Below, piece by piece: positions 17,273 through 25,976 of a stretch of DNA of 64,000 nt (position 1 is its first letter; each line of letters begins with the position of its first letter). The notes beneath the pieces were generated by a model that was given only the letters and a program-made list of their open reading frames with translations, ran no database searches and was not told where the DNA came from. This DNA is from Kineococcus sp. NBC_00420 (lineage in GTDB: Bacteria; Actinomycetota; Actinomycetes; Actinomycetales; Kineococcaceae), in NCBI RefSeq assembly GCF_036021035.1, contig NZ_CP107930.1:1612001-1676000 (forward strand). Reading direction: 5' to 3'. Position numbers and translations under genes: made by a program.

Positions 17273-17608
17273 TCAGACGAGGCGACGCTCGGAGTGGTTC
17301 AGCCGCACCCGCAGCACGGTCGCGATGACGTCGCGGGAGGCGATGCGACGTCGCACCCGGCGTCCCTCCTCGACGACGACGACCTCGGGGCAGACGAGTC
17401 CGGTCGCGGCGAGCGCTCCCGCCGCCTCCCGGGAGAGCACCTCACCGGGACGCACCGCGGCCAGCGCCGAGCGGGTCGTGATGGGCAACGCCTGCCACCA
17501 GGCCGCGAGCGCGGGGTCCAGCTCCTGCCGGACGTAGCCCGTGCCACCCCAGGTACCCGAACCGGGGCCGCGGTCGTGGTTCCCGGTCGCCTGCACGTTC
17601 TCACTCAC
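17273..17608 (-). CDS. Small WW-motif protein, unknown
   Basis: This 111-residue protein has a GTG start at 17608 (VSENVQATGNHDRG). It has a central WW motif (LDPALAAWWQALPITTRSAL) shared with the protein at 16112-16324, then PGEVLSREAAGALAATGLVC and a charged C-terminal segment (EEGRRVRRRIASRDV) absent from the shorter relative. No known family is recognised. It lies 51 bases upstream of the epimerase on the same strand and may be co-transcribed with it. Confidence 0.6.
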   Translation of the reverse strand: MSENVQATGNHDRGPGSGTWGGTGYVRQELDPALAAWWQALPITTRSALAAVRPGEVLSREAAGALAATGLVCPEVVVVEEGRRVRRRIASRDVIATVLRVRLNHSERRLV

Positions 17609-17740
17609 GCCAGCAGTGTGGTCGACGTTCGAACATCGCGCCTCCGGAGCTGGCTCCGGACCCGTTCGGACCCTCAACTCCGGCGACCGCGCTGCCGAGG
17701 ACGAGGGGACGGGACGACGCACCACCAGGAGGACATCGAC

Positions 17741-19912
17741 GTGTTGGCGGCTCTCATCGTGCTGCGCACCCTCGTCGTCGTCGCGTCGTTCCTCGTCGTC
17801 GCCCGGCGGGCGTCGCGGGAGAGCGGTGCACGGACCCAGGTCCGGGGGTCGTGGCGGTCCTACCGCGCCGGTCTGGGCCTGCTGGCCGCGAGCAGCGCGC
17901 TCGAGACGGTCCCGGTGCTCCTCGGGCAGTCCGTCGGACGCGTCGGTCTCGGTCTCGTCCTGGTGCTGCGGGTGACCAGCACCACCGGCTGCTTCTTCCT
18001 CTACCACGGCATCTCCCGGTGGTACCGGGCACACGACAAGGGGCGTCCCTCCGGACGCGTCGACTGGCTGGTCGGGATCAGCTGCGTCCTGGGGGTCGCC
18101 GGACTGGCCAACGTCGTCCTGGTCGTCCCGGACGGCGGCACCGGTCTGGCCCAGCAGCTGCGGATCGTGCACGTCGCCTCGATCGCGGTGCTGCTGAGCG
18201 CCGTGGCGTTCTTCGCCCTGACCATGCCGCGCGATCTGCGTGGCCGGTCCACGATGGTCGCCGCGGCCGTCGCGCTCGTCCTGGTCACCCAGGTCGTCTA
18301 CCTCCTGCACGGGCCGCAGCTCGGAATCGTCCTCGCCTGCTGGACGGCGTGGGCCTACCTGGCCGTCGCCTACGCGATCGCCGCCTGCCTGCCCGCCGTG
18401 ACGCTGGGCCACCAGCACCACCGCATCCTGTCGGTGCCCGTCGTCAGCTCCGCCGGTCTGGTGCTCGGTCTCGTGAGCCTCCTCGGCGCCGGGCTGGTCC
18501 CGCGGCCCACGCACTGGGCCCTGTGGTTCGGGGCCGCGGCCATCGCCGGGTCGGGCGTGCGGCTGGTGCGACTGGTCCGCGATCTCGCCGACCACGACCG
18601 GGCCCGCCGCCAGGCCCGCACCGACGACCTCACCGGTCTCGCCAACCGCCGTGAGTTCCTCGACCACCTGCGCCGCGCCGCCGGCGAAGGCGCTCCGTTC
18701 GCCGTGCTGCTGCTGGACCTCGACCGGTTCAAGGAGGTCAACGACCAGCACGGTCACGCCGCGGGTGACGAGCTGCTCACCGCCACCGCCATCCGGCTCG
18801 GCTCCGTCCTGCCCCACCCGGCCCTGCTCGCCCGCCTCGGCGGCGACGAGTTCGCCGTCCTGCTGCCCGGTGCCGACGCGGCCGAGGCCGTCACGACGGC
18901 GGGTTCGATGCTCGCCGCCGTGTCCCGGGTCGACGTCGTGCTCGGTTCCGTCGTCGCCCACACCGTCGGGGCCAGCGTCGGCGTCGCCACCAGCAGCGGT
19001 TCCGACGGCCTGAGCGGCGAGGAGCTGCTGCGCCGCGCCGACGGGGCGATGTACACGGCGAAGGTCGGTGGGCTCGGCGTCGCGCTGCACGACGAGGTCA
19101 CCGACCGCGCCTGGCGCAGCCGGGTGCTGCTGTCGGAGGAACTGCACGACGCGCTGGGCGTGGACGCCGGACCCTGTGCCGCGGACGCGTTCGAGGTGCA
19201 CTACCAACCGCAGGTCTCCCTGGTCGACGACGAGGTCGTCGGCGTCGAGGCCCTCGTGCGGTGGAACCACCCACGCCTCGGTCTGCTGGCCCCCGGCGCG
19301 TTCCTCGACGTCCTCGAGGAACGCGGCATGATGCCCGCCCTCACCGTCCACGTCGCCCGCCGCGCGGTGACCGACCTGGCGGCCTGGCGCGCGGCGGGGT
19401 ACGACCTGCGGCTCTCCATCAACACGTCGAGCACCTACCTGTCCAACCCGCAGCTGCTGGAACTCCTCGACGAACTGGCCGAGGGGACCGACCCCTCGCG
19501 CATCGTCGTCGAGGTCACCGAGACCTCGTTGATGAACGAACCCGAACGGGCCCTCGCGACGTGCCGCGACATCACCGCCCGCGGGTTCTCGCTGAGCATC
19601 GACGACTTCGGCACCGGTTACTCCTCGCTGGCCTACCTGGCCAACCTGCCCGCCACCGAGCTGAAGATCGACCGGGCGTTCACCTCCCGGGCCCTCGTCG
19701 ACGACCGGATCACCGCGATCGTCGCGGGCACCGTGGACCTCGCCCACCACCTCGGTCTGCGGGTGGTCGCCGAGGGCGTCGAGGACACCGGCACCCTGGA
19801 GCTGCTGCGCGGGCTCGGCATCGAGGAGTCGCAGGGCTACCTGCACAGCCGGCCCGTCCCGGCGGGCGAGTTCCTGCGGTGGCTGCGCGGACGCACTCCC
19901 GCGGTCGTGTGA
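17741..19912 (+). CDS. Membrane GGDEF-EAL c-di-GMP turnover protein
   Basis: This 723-residue protein has eight or so hydrophobic helices (1-280), then a GGDEF domain with intact LARLGGDEFAVLL (GGDEF at about 367-371) and DDLTGLANRREF, then an EAL domain with GVEALVRWNH (about 502), DDFGTGYSSLAYL and VVAEGVED. It could both make and degrade c-di-GMP. No RxxD inhibitory site precedes GGDEF. In the EAL domain the usual NLSA is NTSS, while the EVTE motif is intact. GTG at 17741 has AGGAGG 9 bases upstream. It is convergent with the response regulator, 3 bases apart. The N-terminal sensor region is not a named family. Confidence 0.9.
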   Translation: MLAALIVLRTLVVVASFLVVARRASRESGARTQVRGSWRSYRAGLGLLAASSALETVPVLLGQSVGRVGLGLVLVLRVTSTTGCFFLYHGISRWYRAHDKGRPSGRVDWLVGISCVLGVAGLANVVLVVPDGGTGLAQQLRIVHVASIAVLLSAVAFFALTMPRDLRGRSTMVAAAVALVLVTQVVYLLHGPQLGIVLACWTAWAYLAVAYAIAACLPAVTLGHQHHRILSVPVVSSAGLVLGLVSLLGAGLVPRPTHWALWFGAAAIAGSGVRLVRLVRDLADHDRARRQARTDDLTGLANRREFLDHLRRAAGEGAPFAVLLLDLDRFKEVNDQHGHAAGDELLTATAIRLGSVLPHPALLARLGGDEFAVLLPGADAAEAVTTAGSMLAAVSRVDVVLGSVVAHTVGASVGVATSSGSDGLSGEELLRRADGAMYTAKVGGLGVALHDEVTDRAWRSRVLLSEELHDALGVDAGPCAADAFEVHYQPQVSLVDDEVVGVEALVRWNHPRLGLLAPGAFLDVLEERGMMPALTVHVARRAVTDLAAWRAAGYDLRLSINTSSTYLSNPQLLELLDELAEGTDPSRIVVEVTETSLMNEPERALATCRDITARGFSLSIDDFGTGYSSLAYLANLPATELKIDRAFTSRALVDDRITAIVAGTVDLAHHLGLRVVAEGVEDTGTLELLRGLGIEESQGYLHSRPVPAGEFLRWLRGRTPAVV

Positions 19913-19915
19913 CGC

Positions 19916-20572
19916 TCACCCCGTCAACCCGTTCTCGTAGGCGAAGACCACGATCTGCACCCGGTCCCGCAGCCCGAGCTTGCGCAGGATCGCCCCGACG
20001 TGCGTCTTCACCGTCGACTCCGAGACGAACACCAGCCGGCCGGCCTCCGCGTTCGACAACCCGCGGGCGACGGCGTCGAACACCTCGCGCTCCTTCGCCG
20101 TCAGGGCGAGGAACTGCGGCGGCGGGGGTCTCGTCGCGGTGAGGTCGCGTTCCAGCAGCCGCGTCAGGTCCCCCGGGGCCAGGACGGCGTTGCCGGCGTG
20201 GACGGTGCGGATGGCGTCGGCGAGCTGCGCGGGCGTGGTGTCCTTCAGCAGGAAACCGCTGGCCCCGTACCGGATGGCCGTGGCCGCCCGGTCGTCGAGG
20301 TCGAACGTCGTCAGCACGATCACCCGCACCGGCGCGGCCCGCCGCGCCACCCGTTCGGGCAGGAAGATCTGCCGGGTCGCCTCGACCCCGTCCATCTCCG
20401 GCATCCGCAGGTCCATCAGCACGACGTCGGGCGAGAGTTCCTCGGTGAAGCGCACCGCCTCCAGCCCGTCGCCCGCGGCACCGACGACGTGCAACCCCTC
20501 CTGCGCGTCGACGATGACCCGGACCCCGGCCCGGAACAGGTCCTGGTCGTCGACCAGCAGCACCGAGATCAC
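19916..20572 (-). CDS. NarL/LuxR-type response regulator
   Basis: This 218-residue protein has a receiver domain with acidic DDQD at 8-11 and phosphoacceptor Asp54 (VVLMDLRMPEMDG), T and K switch residues (VLTTFD, FLLKDTTP), and a C-terminal GerE HTH (LTAKEREVFDAVARGLSNAE, STVKTHVGAILRKLG). GTG start overlaps the kinase stop as GTGA. It is the last gene of an operon that also holds D-Ala ligase, alanine racemase and a VanX-like dipeptidase, so it may control them. Van-type regulators are usually OmpR-family, so this is not a VanR ortholog. Confidence 0.9.
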   Translation of the reverse strand: MISVLLVDDQDLFRAGVRVIVDAQEGLHVVGAAGDGLEAVRFTEELSPDVVLMDLRMPEMDGVEATRQIFLPERVARRAAPVRVIVLTTFDLDDRAATAIRYGASGFLLKDTTPAQLADAIRTVHAGNAVLAPGDLTRLLERDLTATRPPPPQFLALTAKEREVFDAVARGLSNAEAGRLVFVSESTVKTHVGAILRKLGLRDRVQIVVFAYENGLTG

Positions 20573-21789
20573 GCGCGCACCGGAACCCGCGCCGTCACCG
20601 AGAACCGCCCCGCCGGGCCGGGCGCGACCTCCAGGCCGCCACCGACGCCTTCGAGGCGCCGCCGCATCCCCTCGACGCCCCGCCCACCCGCCGAGGTCGT
20701 GCCTCCCGCAGCGGGGATCCCGTTGCTCACGTGCAGCTCCAACCACTGGTTCCCGGGGCCGGAGGACTCCCCCGGCCACCGCTGGACGACGGTCACGGGG
20801 GCGTCGCGGTCCCCGTGCCGCAGGGCGTTGGTCAGCATCTCCTGCAGCACCCGGTAGGCGACGGCCGCGAGTTCCGGCGGCAACGGACGCTCGGCCCCCG
20901 AGGTCGAGGAGACGATGCGGAAACCCGTCCCCCGCGCACCCTCGACCAGGCTCTGCAACCGCCCCGGCGCCGGGGCCTCCGCCGAGGCCGAGAGGACCTG
21001 CTGGACGTCGCGCAACGACGCCCGGGCCGTCCCGGCGATGGTGCCGAGCGTCGCCTTCAACGCCGCCGGGTCGTGGTCGGGGAGGAACTGACCCGACTCC
21101 GCCTGGGCCAGGATCACGGCCAGGGAGTGCCCGACGACGTCGTGGACGTCGCGGGCCAGGCGGGCCTGCTCCTCGCGCAACCGCGCGATCTCGTACGCCT
21201 GCGCGGTCTCCAGGTGGGCCTGGGCCGATTCCCGTTCGGCGGCGACGCGTTCCCGCCGCGACGTCGCGGCACTGCCCTGGAAACGCAGCGCGAGCCCCGC
21301 CAGCCAGGCGGCGGCCAGCACGAGCAGCAGGACGACCAGCGTCGCCGCCGTCCCGAACAGGTTGAAGGCGAACTCCACCTGACGCCGGACGAGGATCCCC
21401 GGGTAGTAGTACCCGCTGAACAGCGCCCCCGCAGCCACGAGGGTGCCCGTGACGATCGAGACGCCGGACAACCCCAGGACGAGGGGACCACCCCACCGCG
21501 CCGCCGAGAACGCGACGAAGAGCATGAAGGCCTGCGACAGCAGCATCGGGACGGAGTGGGTCAGCTGCAGCACACCCGTCAGCCAGGTCAGGCCCAACGC
21601 GATCCCCGGCAACGGCCGGGCGATCCCCACGGTCAACGCGACGAGGAGGACGAAGAACGGGCTCGCGCTCTCGTAGCCCGAGTCGGTCCGGACCCGGAGT
21701 TCCGCCAGCCCCGCGGCGGCGGTGAGGAGACCGAGCAGCACGTCGGGACCGAACCGGCGCACCGGGGTCGTCTCGTCGAGGTCGTCCAT
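20569..21789 (-). CDS. HisKA_3 sensor histidine kinase
   Basis: This 406-residue protein has about five hydrophobic helices (15-170), a coiled coil (176-210), the phosphoacceptor box RLARDVHDVVGHSLAVI with His216, and an ATPase domain with VAYRVLQEMLTNALRHG and GGRGVEGMRRRLEGVGG. It belongs to the NarX/DesK-type group matching its regulator. The extracellular part is tiny, so sensing is probably within the membrane. I chose the ATG at 21789; a GTG at 21819 would overlap the ligase stop as GTGA, which would fit the tight operon even better. Confidence 0.88.
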   Translation of the reverse strand: MDDLDETTPVRRFGPDVLLGLLTAAAGLAELRVRTDSGYESASPFFVLLVALTVGIARPLPGIALGLTWLTGVLQLTHSVPMLLSQAFMLFVAFSAARWGGPLVLGLSGVSIVTGTLVAAGALFSGYYYPGILVRRQVEFAFNLFGTAATLVVLLLVLAAAWLAGLALRFQGSAATSRRERVAAERESAQAHLETAQAYEIARLREEQARLARDVHDVVGHSLAVILAQAESGQFLPDHDPAALKATLGTIAGTARASLRDVQQVLSASAEAPAPGRLQSLVEGARGTGFRIVSSTSGAERPLPPELAAVAYRVLQEMLTNALRHGDRDAPVTVVQRWPGESSGPGNQWLELHVSNGIPAAGGTTSAGGRGVEGMRRRLEGVGGGLEVAPGPAGRFSVTARVPVRA

Positions 21790-21815
21790 CGGGACCACCG
21801 TAGTCTCCCGGACGC

Positions 21816-22793
21816 TCACACCAGGGCGTCGCGGACGAGCACGTCGAGGAGGTCCCCGTAGCCGAGACCACCCGCCGCGAACATCAACGGCGCCGCCGAG
21901 TGCGCCGTGAACCCCGGCGTCGTGTTCACCTCGTTCAGCACCACCCCGTCGGCGGTGAGGAAGAAGTCCACCCGGGCCAGCCCCCGGCAGCCGAGGGCGT
22001 CGAAGACGGCGACCGCCGCCGCCTCCAGCGCGCCCGCCTCGGACGGGCTGACATCGGCCGGCAGCCGGATGTCGGGGTGGCCGCCGTACTTCGCCGCGTG
22101 GTCGAAGATGCCGTCCCGCACGACCTCCTCGATCGGCGCGGTCCGCCGCGTCCCGTCCGGCCGGGCCAGGACCGCGACGCAGAACTCCCGGCCCACGACG
22201 AACTCCTCCACGAGCACCCGGTCGTCCAGCGCGACGGCGCTCGCGAGCGCCGCGGGCAGTTCGCCGGGTCTCCGGACCAGCGACACCCCGAGGCTGGAAC
22301 CCGCCGTGACGGGTTTCACCACCACGGGTCCGCCCCAGGGTGCGGCGAGGAGTTCCTCCCGGTCCGCGGAACCGGCCAGCAGCCGGCCGGGGGCGGTGGC
22401 GACGCCGACGGCCCCGGCGACCAGTTTCGTCGCCCACTTGTCCAGGGCCAGCGCGCCCGCGCCGACGCCGGAACCGACGTAGCGGACCCCGGCGAGTTCG
22501 CAGAGCGCGGCGAGGGTGCCGTCCTCCCCGTGGACGCCGTGCAGGACGGGGAACACGACGTCGCAGGTCTGCAGGACGCGCACGGCCCCGGCGAGGCCGA
22601 GCGGGCGCAGTTCGTCGTCGCGCCAGAGACCGTCGCGGTCGACGGTCAACCGGACGACCCGGTGGTGGCCGGTCTCCTCGAGTCCGGCGGCGACGGCGGC
22701 GGCCGAGGCGAGGGAGACGTCGTGCTCGCCGTTGCGGCCGCCGCCGACGACCGCGACCCGGATCTGCCCCTGGTCAAGGGTGGAACTGTTCAC
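21816..22793 (-). CDS. ddl: D-alanine--D-alanine (or D-Ala-D-X) ligase
   Basis: This 325-residue ATP-grasp ligase has the N-terminal VAVVGGGRNGEHDVSLASA, the substrate loop VFPVLHGVHGEDGTLAALCE, ATP-site VVKPVTAGSSLGVSLV, omega loop GIFDHAAKYGG and metal site RVDFFLTADGVVLNEVNTTP. The C-terminal block LGCRGLARVD...VLNEVNT.PGFT is also shared with VanA/VanG-type ligases, and the omega-loop KY pair is as in D-Ala-D-Ala ligases. The second substrate cannot be settled by eye. It sits between the racemase (38 bases upstream) and the kinase. Because a D-Ala-D-Ala dipeptidase is in the same operon, a product other than D-Ala-D-Ala should be considered. Confidence 0.88.
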   Translation of the reverse strand: MNSSTLDQGQIRVAVVGGGRNGEHDVSLASAAAVAAGLEETGHHRVVRLTVDRDGLWRDDELRPLGLAGAVRVLQTCDVVFPVLHGVHGEDGTLAALCELAGVRYVGSGVGAGALALDKWATKLVAGAVGVATAPGRLLAGSADREELLAAPWGGPVVVKPVTAGSSLGVSLVRRPGELPAALASAVALDDRVLVEEFVVGREFCVAVLARPDGTRRTAPIEEVVRDGIFDHAAKYGGHPDIRLPADVSPSEAGALEAAAVAVFDALGCRGLARVDFFLTADGVVLNEVNTTPGFTAHSAAPLMFAAGGLGYGDLLDVLVRDALV

Positions 22794-22831
22794 GTCGGAG
22801 AACTCCGTTTCTCTCCCCCGCGGTGCGGGGG

Positions 22832-23947
22832 TCAGGTGGTGCTGCGGTGGACCCGGCGGCCGAAGCCGACGAGGAGTTCGGCGTCGAGGCGGCCGCTCCA
22901 GCGCGCCCAGTCCGACAGTCGCGGTTCGCCGTGGTCACCGGGGCCGAAGACGGTCACGTCGGCGCCGAGGAGGAGTTCGGGGGCGGGCAGGTCCGCCAGC
23001 TGCCCGAGGTCCACGACCGTCTGGTCCATCGACACCCGCCCGACGACGCGGCAGCGGCGGCCGGCGACGCTGACCTCGGCCTCGGCGGCGAGGTCGCGCG
23101 GGACGCCGTCGGCGTAGCCGAGGGGGAGCAGCCCGAGGGTCGTGTCCCGCGGCGCGTACCAGGTGTGGCCGTAGCCGACGGGGGTTCCCGCCCGCACCCG
23201 GCGCACCGCGGTCAGCGGCGCCCGGAACGTGACGGCCCCGCGCAGCGGAACCGTCCCGGTGGGGTCGATCCCCAGCAACCCGGCGCCGATCCGCACGAGG
23301 TCGTGGTGCGACGAGGGGTCGGCGAAGGTGCCGGCGGTGGCGGCCAGGTGCGCGTCGGGTTCCAGTCCCGCACGTCGCGCGACGCGGAGGCCTTCCTCGA
23401 ACCGGCTGCGCTGCAGCGCGTTCTCCCGAAGATCCTCGGCGCAGGCGAGGTGCGACATGACCCCGACGACGTGGAGGCGGCCGGAGCGTTGCGCGGCGGC
23501 GGCCTGTTCGCACAACCGTGCCCACTCCCCCACCGCGGCGCCGTCGCGGGTCATCCCGGTGTCCAGGTGCAGGTGCACGCGGGCCCCGCGCGGCATGCCG
23601 AGCAGGTGGGCGAGACCGGGGACGGCGAGGTCGACGCCGGCGGCCACGGCGGGGCGGAAGTCGGTGCCCGAGGGGTTCAGCCAGCTCAGCACGGGCGCGG
23701 TCACGCCCTGCGCGCGCAACGCCAGGGCCTCCGCCACACCGGTCACCCCGAGCGACGTGGCCCCGCCGGCCAGGGCGGCGCGGGCGACGGCGAGGGCCCC
23801 GACGCCGTACCCGTCGGCCTTCACGACCGCCATCACGGCCGCCGACGTGCGGGCCCGGACGAGGCGGGTGTTGCGGGTCACGGCCGCGAGGTCGAGTTCC
23901 ACGATCGCCGACCCCGTGCGGGGCGCCGCGGCGAGGGTGGAGTTCAC
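22832..23947 (-). CDS. alr: Alanine racemase (PLP, fold type III)
   Basis: This 371-residue enzyme interconverts L- and D-alanine. The PLP lysine is Lys43 in VMAVVKADGYGVGA. Other family blocks are VGVMSHLACAED, RIGAGLLGIDP, VGYGHTWYAPRDTTLGLLPL with GYADGVPR, and SMDQTVVDLG with the second-subunit tyrosine region (GYGHTW). It lacks the membrane domain of VanT serine racemases. GTG start at 23947 overlaps the dipeptidase stop. Racemases of this class can also act on serine, relevant if the neighbouring ligase uses D-serine. Confidence 0.92.
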   Translation of the reverse strand: MNSTLAAAPRTGSAIVELDLAAVTRNTRLVRARTSAAVMAVVKADGYGVGALAVARAALAGGATSLGVTGVAEALALRAQGVTAPVLSWLNPSGTDFRPAVAAGVDLAVPGLAHLLGMPRGARVHLHLDTGMTRDGAAVGEWARLCEQAAAAQRSGRLHVVGVMSHLACAEDLRENALQRSRFEEGLRVARRAGLEPDAHLAATAGTFADPSSHHDLVRIGAGLLGIDPTGTVPLRGAVTFRAPLTAVRRVRAGTPVGYGHTWYAPRDTTLGLLPLGYADGVPRDLAAEAEVSVAGRRCRVVGRVSMDQTVVDLGQLADLPAPELLLGADVTVFGPGDHGEPRLSDWARWSGRLDAELLVGFGRRVHRSTT

Positions 23948-24567
23948 GACCGCACCTCCTCGAGGGGACCGTGCAGCGCGTGCTCCGCTCCGGTGACGGC
24001 GGCCCAGTAGCGGTCCCCGAAGCTCCAGTGCCACCACTCGGTGGGGTAGTTCACGAACCCCGCGGCGAGCAGCACGTCCCCCAGGACCTCGCGGTGGCGG
24101 CGGGCGGTCGCACCGACGGGCGCGGCGGTGGCGCACGCGCCGCGGGAGTCCTCGGGCGTCGCGTCGATCGGGGTGCCCAGGTCGAGTTCCCGGCCCCGCT
24201 CGTCGACGAGGGTGAGGTCGACGGCGGAACCGGCGACGTGCGGGGCGACCGCGACGGGGGCGACGAACCGGCTGGTGAGGTGGTGCACGAGGTCGTCGTC
24301 GGCGTCGGGGTGGGCGGCACGGACCTGCGCGGAGTACCTGGCGATGATCGCCCGCTGGGCGGAGAGTTCCCGGAGACCCTCGACCACCCGCAAGGAGGTG
24401 CCCCGGGGCAAGCCGTCCTGGGCGAGGGCGAGCCGGACCGCGACGGCACGGCGCACCCGGGCGCCGGCGGGCCCGAACCCGGGACCCAGGACGACCAGCG
24501 GGTCGCCGTCCTCCCGCACGGGGACCGCGGCCACCACCGGGTCGCTCATCAGCAGTTCGACGTTCAT
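23944..24567 (-). CDS. VanX-like D-Ala-D-Ala dipeptidase (peptidase M15)
   Basis: This 207-residue zinc peptidase has the metal and catalytic residues of VanX at identical spacing: His110 and Asp117 (PHVAGSAVDLTL), Glu177 and His180 (YPTEWWHWSFGD). Arg65 in VVEGLRELSAQ probably corresponds to the VanX transition-state arginine. No signal peptide is present, so it is cytoplasmic like VanX rather than a secreted VanY carboxypeptidase. It would hydrolyse free D-Ala-D-Ala. ATG at 24567 (MNVELLMSDP) is chosen over an in-frame ATG at 24609. It is the first gene of the dipeptidase-racemase-ligase-kinase-regulator operon and is divergent from the murF-like gene. Confidence 0.85.
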   Translation of the reverse strand: MNVELLMSDPVVAAVPVREDGDPLVVLGPGFGPAGARVRRAVAVRLALAQDGLPRGTSLRVVEGLRELSAQRAIIARYSAQVRAAHPDADDDLVHHLTSRFVAPVAVAPHVAGSAVDLTLVDERGRELDLGTPIDATPEDSRGACATAAPVGATARRHREVLGDVLLAAGFVNYPTEWWHWSFGDRYWAAVTGAEHALHGPLEEVRS

Positions 24568-24677
24568 CACGTCCTCAGCCTGCGGTGAACACGGGTACCG
24601 CGGGATCACCCGCAGGTACCGACGTCCGGTCCTCGAGGTGGAGGCGTCCCCACCCGCCGGTGCGGCAGCGTCGGGGT

Positions 24678-25976
24678 GTGCTCGAGATGACGCTGCAGCA
24701 GATCGCCACCGCCGTGGACGGCCTCGTCGTGGGTGACCCCGACCTCCTGGTCCGCGGGTCCGCCTACCTCGACACGCGTCGTGCCGTCGGGGACGGGCTC
24801 TTCGTCGCGGTGGCGGGGACGCGGGTCGACGGCCACGACCACGCGGGCGGGGCCCACGCCGTCCTCGGCTCCCGGCCGACGTCCGCGCCGACGGTGGTCG
24901 TCGCGGACACGACCGTGGCGCTCGGCCGGCTGGCCCGCGCGGTCGTCGCGCGCCGGGCGCCCCGGGTCCTCGCCGTGACGGGCTCGCACGGCAAGACGGC
25001 GGTGAAGGAGTTCCTGGCCGCGATCCTGCCGGGCGCGACGGCGACGCACGGCAACCAGAACAACGAGCTCGGGGTCGCCCTCACCGCGTTGCGGTTGCCC
25101 GCCCACGGCGGCGACCTGGTGGTGGAGATGGGGGCCCGCGCCGTCGGGCACCTGACCTACCTGGCCGGGATCACCCCGCCGGACCTCGGCGCCGTCACGG
25201 CGCTCGGGCACTCCCACCTCGAGCGGTTCGGTGGCCCGCACCTGCTGGAGGCGGCGAAGCGCGAACTGCCGCAGGCGACCTCGGGGGTCTGCGTGCTGAA
25301 CGCCGACGACCCGCGGGTGCTGGCGATGGCCGCCCACACCTGGGCGCGGGTCGTGACGTTCGGAACCCGCGGGGACGTCGGCTGGAGCGCGGTGACGCTG
25401 GACGAGGTCGGCCGGGCGAGCTTCCTGCTGCACCCCGGGGGCGCACCGGTGGCGGTGCGCCTGGGGGTGGTCGGCGCGCACCAGGTCGCCAACGCGGCCT
25501 GCGCCGCCGCCCTCGCCCTGGCCGCGGGAACCCCGGTGGAGGCGGTCGTGGCCGGTCTGGAACGCACGGGCGCGGGCGAACGCCGGTTGCAGCCCCGACG
25601 TCGTGACGACGGCGGGTTGCTGCTCGACGACTGCTACAACGCGGCTCCCGCCTCGATGGCCGCCGCGCTGCGGGCCCTCGCCGCGGTGGCCGGTTCCGGG
25701 CACCGGGTGGCCGTCCTGGGCGCCATGCGGGAACTGGGCGAGGCGAGCGGGAGGGGGCACCGGATGGTGGGCGCGCTGGCCCGCCGCCTCGGGGTCGACG
25801 TCGTCGGGGTCGGTCCCGGCGCGCAGGACCTCGCGGCGGGCGGCACGTGGGTCGCGGACCCCGGGGCCGCGCTGGAGGTGTTGCGGGAGAGGCTGTCCCC
25901 CGACGACGTCGTGCTGGTCAAGGCGTCACGGACGGAACGGCTGGAACGCGTCGCCGACGCCCTGCTCCCCCGGTAG
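24678..25976 (+). CDS. murF: MurF-like UDP-MurNAc-tripeptide:D-Ala-D-Ala ligase
   Basis: This 432-residue Mur ligase has the ATP loop VTGSHGKTAVKEFLA, the family segments HGNQNNELGVALTALRL, VVEMGARAVGHLTYLAGITP, ALGHSHLERFGGP and the C-terminal DDCYNAAPASMAAALRAL. MurF adds the D-Ala-D-Ala dipeptide to the cytoplasmic wall precursor. It is about 20-30 residues shorter than common MurF and stands alone rather than in a dcw cluster, so it is probably a second, accessory copy working with the divergent dipeptide genes. GTG at 24678 or ATG at 24687 are both possible. Its last 51 bases overlap the convergent murQ gene. Confidence 0.85.
   Translation: MLEMTLQQIATAVDGLVVGDPDLLVRGSAYLDTRRAVGDGLFVAVAGTRVDGHDHAGGAHAVLGSRPTSAPTVVVADTTVALGRLARAVVARRAPRVLAVTGSHGKTAVKEFLAAILPGATATHGNQNNELGVALTALRLPAHGGDLVVEMGARAVGHLTYLAGITPPDLGAVTALGHSHLERFGGPHLLEAAKRELPQATSGVCVLNADDPRVLAMAAHTWARVVTFGTRGDVGWSAVTLDEVGRASFLLHPGGAPVAVRLGVVGAHQVANAACAAALALAAGTPVEAVVAGLERTGAGERRLQPRRRDDGGLLLDDCYNAAPASMAAALRALAAVAGSGHRVAVLGAMRELGEASGRGHRMVGALARRLGVDVVGVGPGAQDLAAGGTWVADPGAALEVLRERLSPDDVVLVKASRTERLERVADALLPR

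Noticed and set aside
17273-19846. An 857-codon frame antisense to the GGDEF-EAL gene
   Set aside because: The start of that frame overlaps a well-supported gene; only its last 111 codons, beyond the GGDEF gene start, look real and are reported as 17273-17608.
24678-25976. Horizontal acquisition of the van-like block
   Set aside because: GC content, GTG use and overlap style look the same as the neighbours, and there are no mobile genes; transfer remains possible but unsupported.
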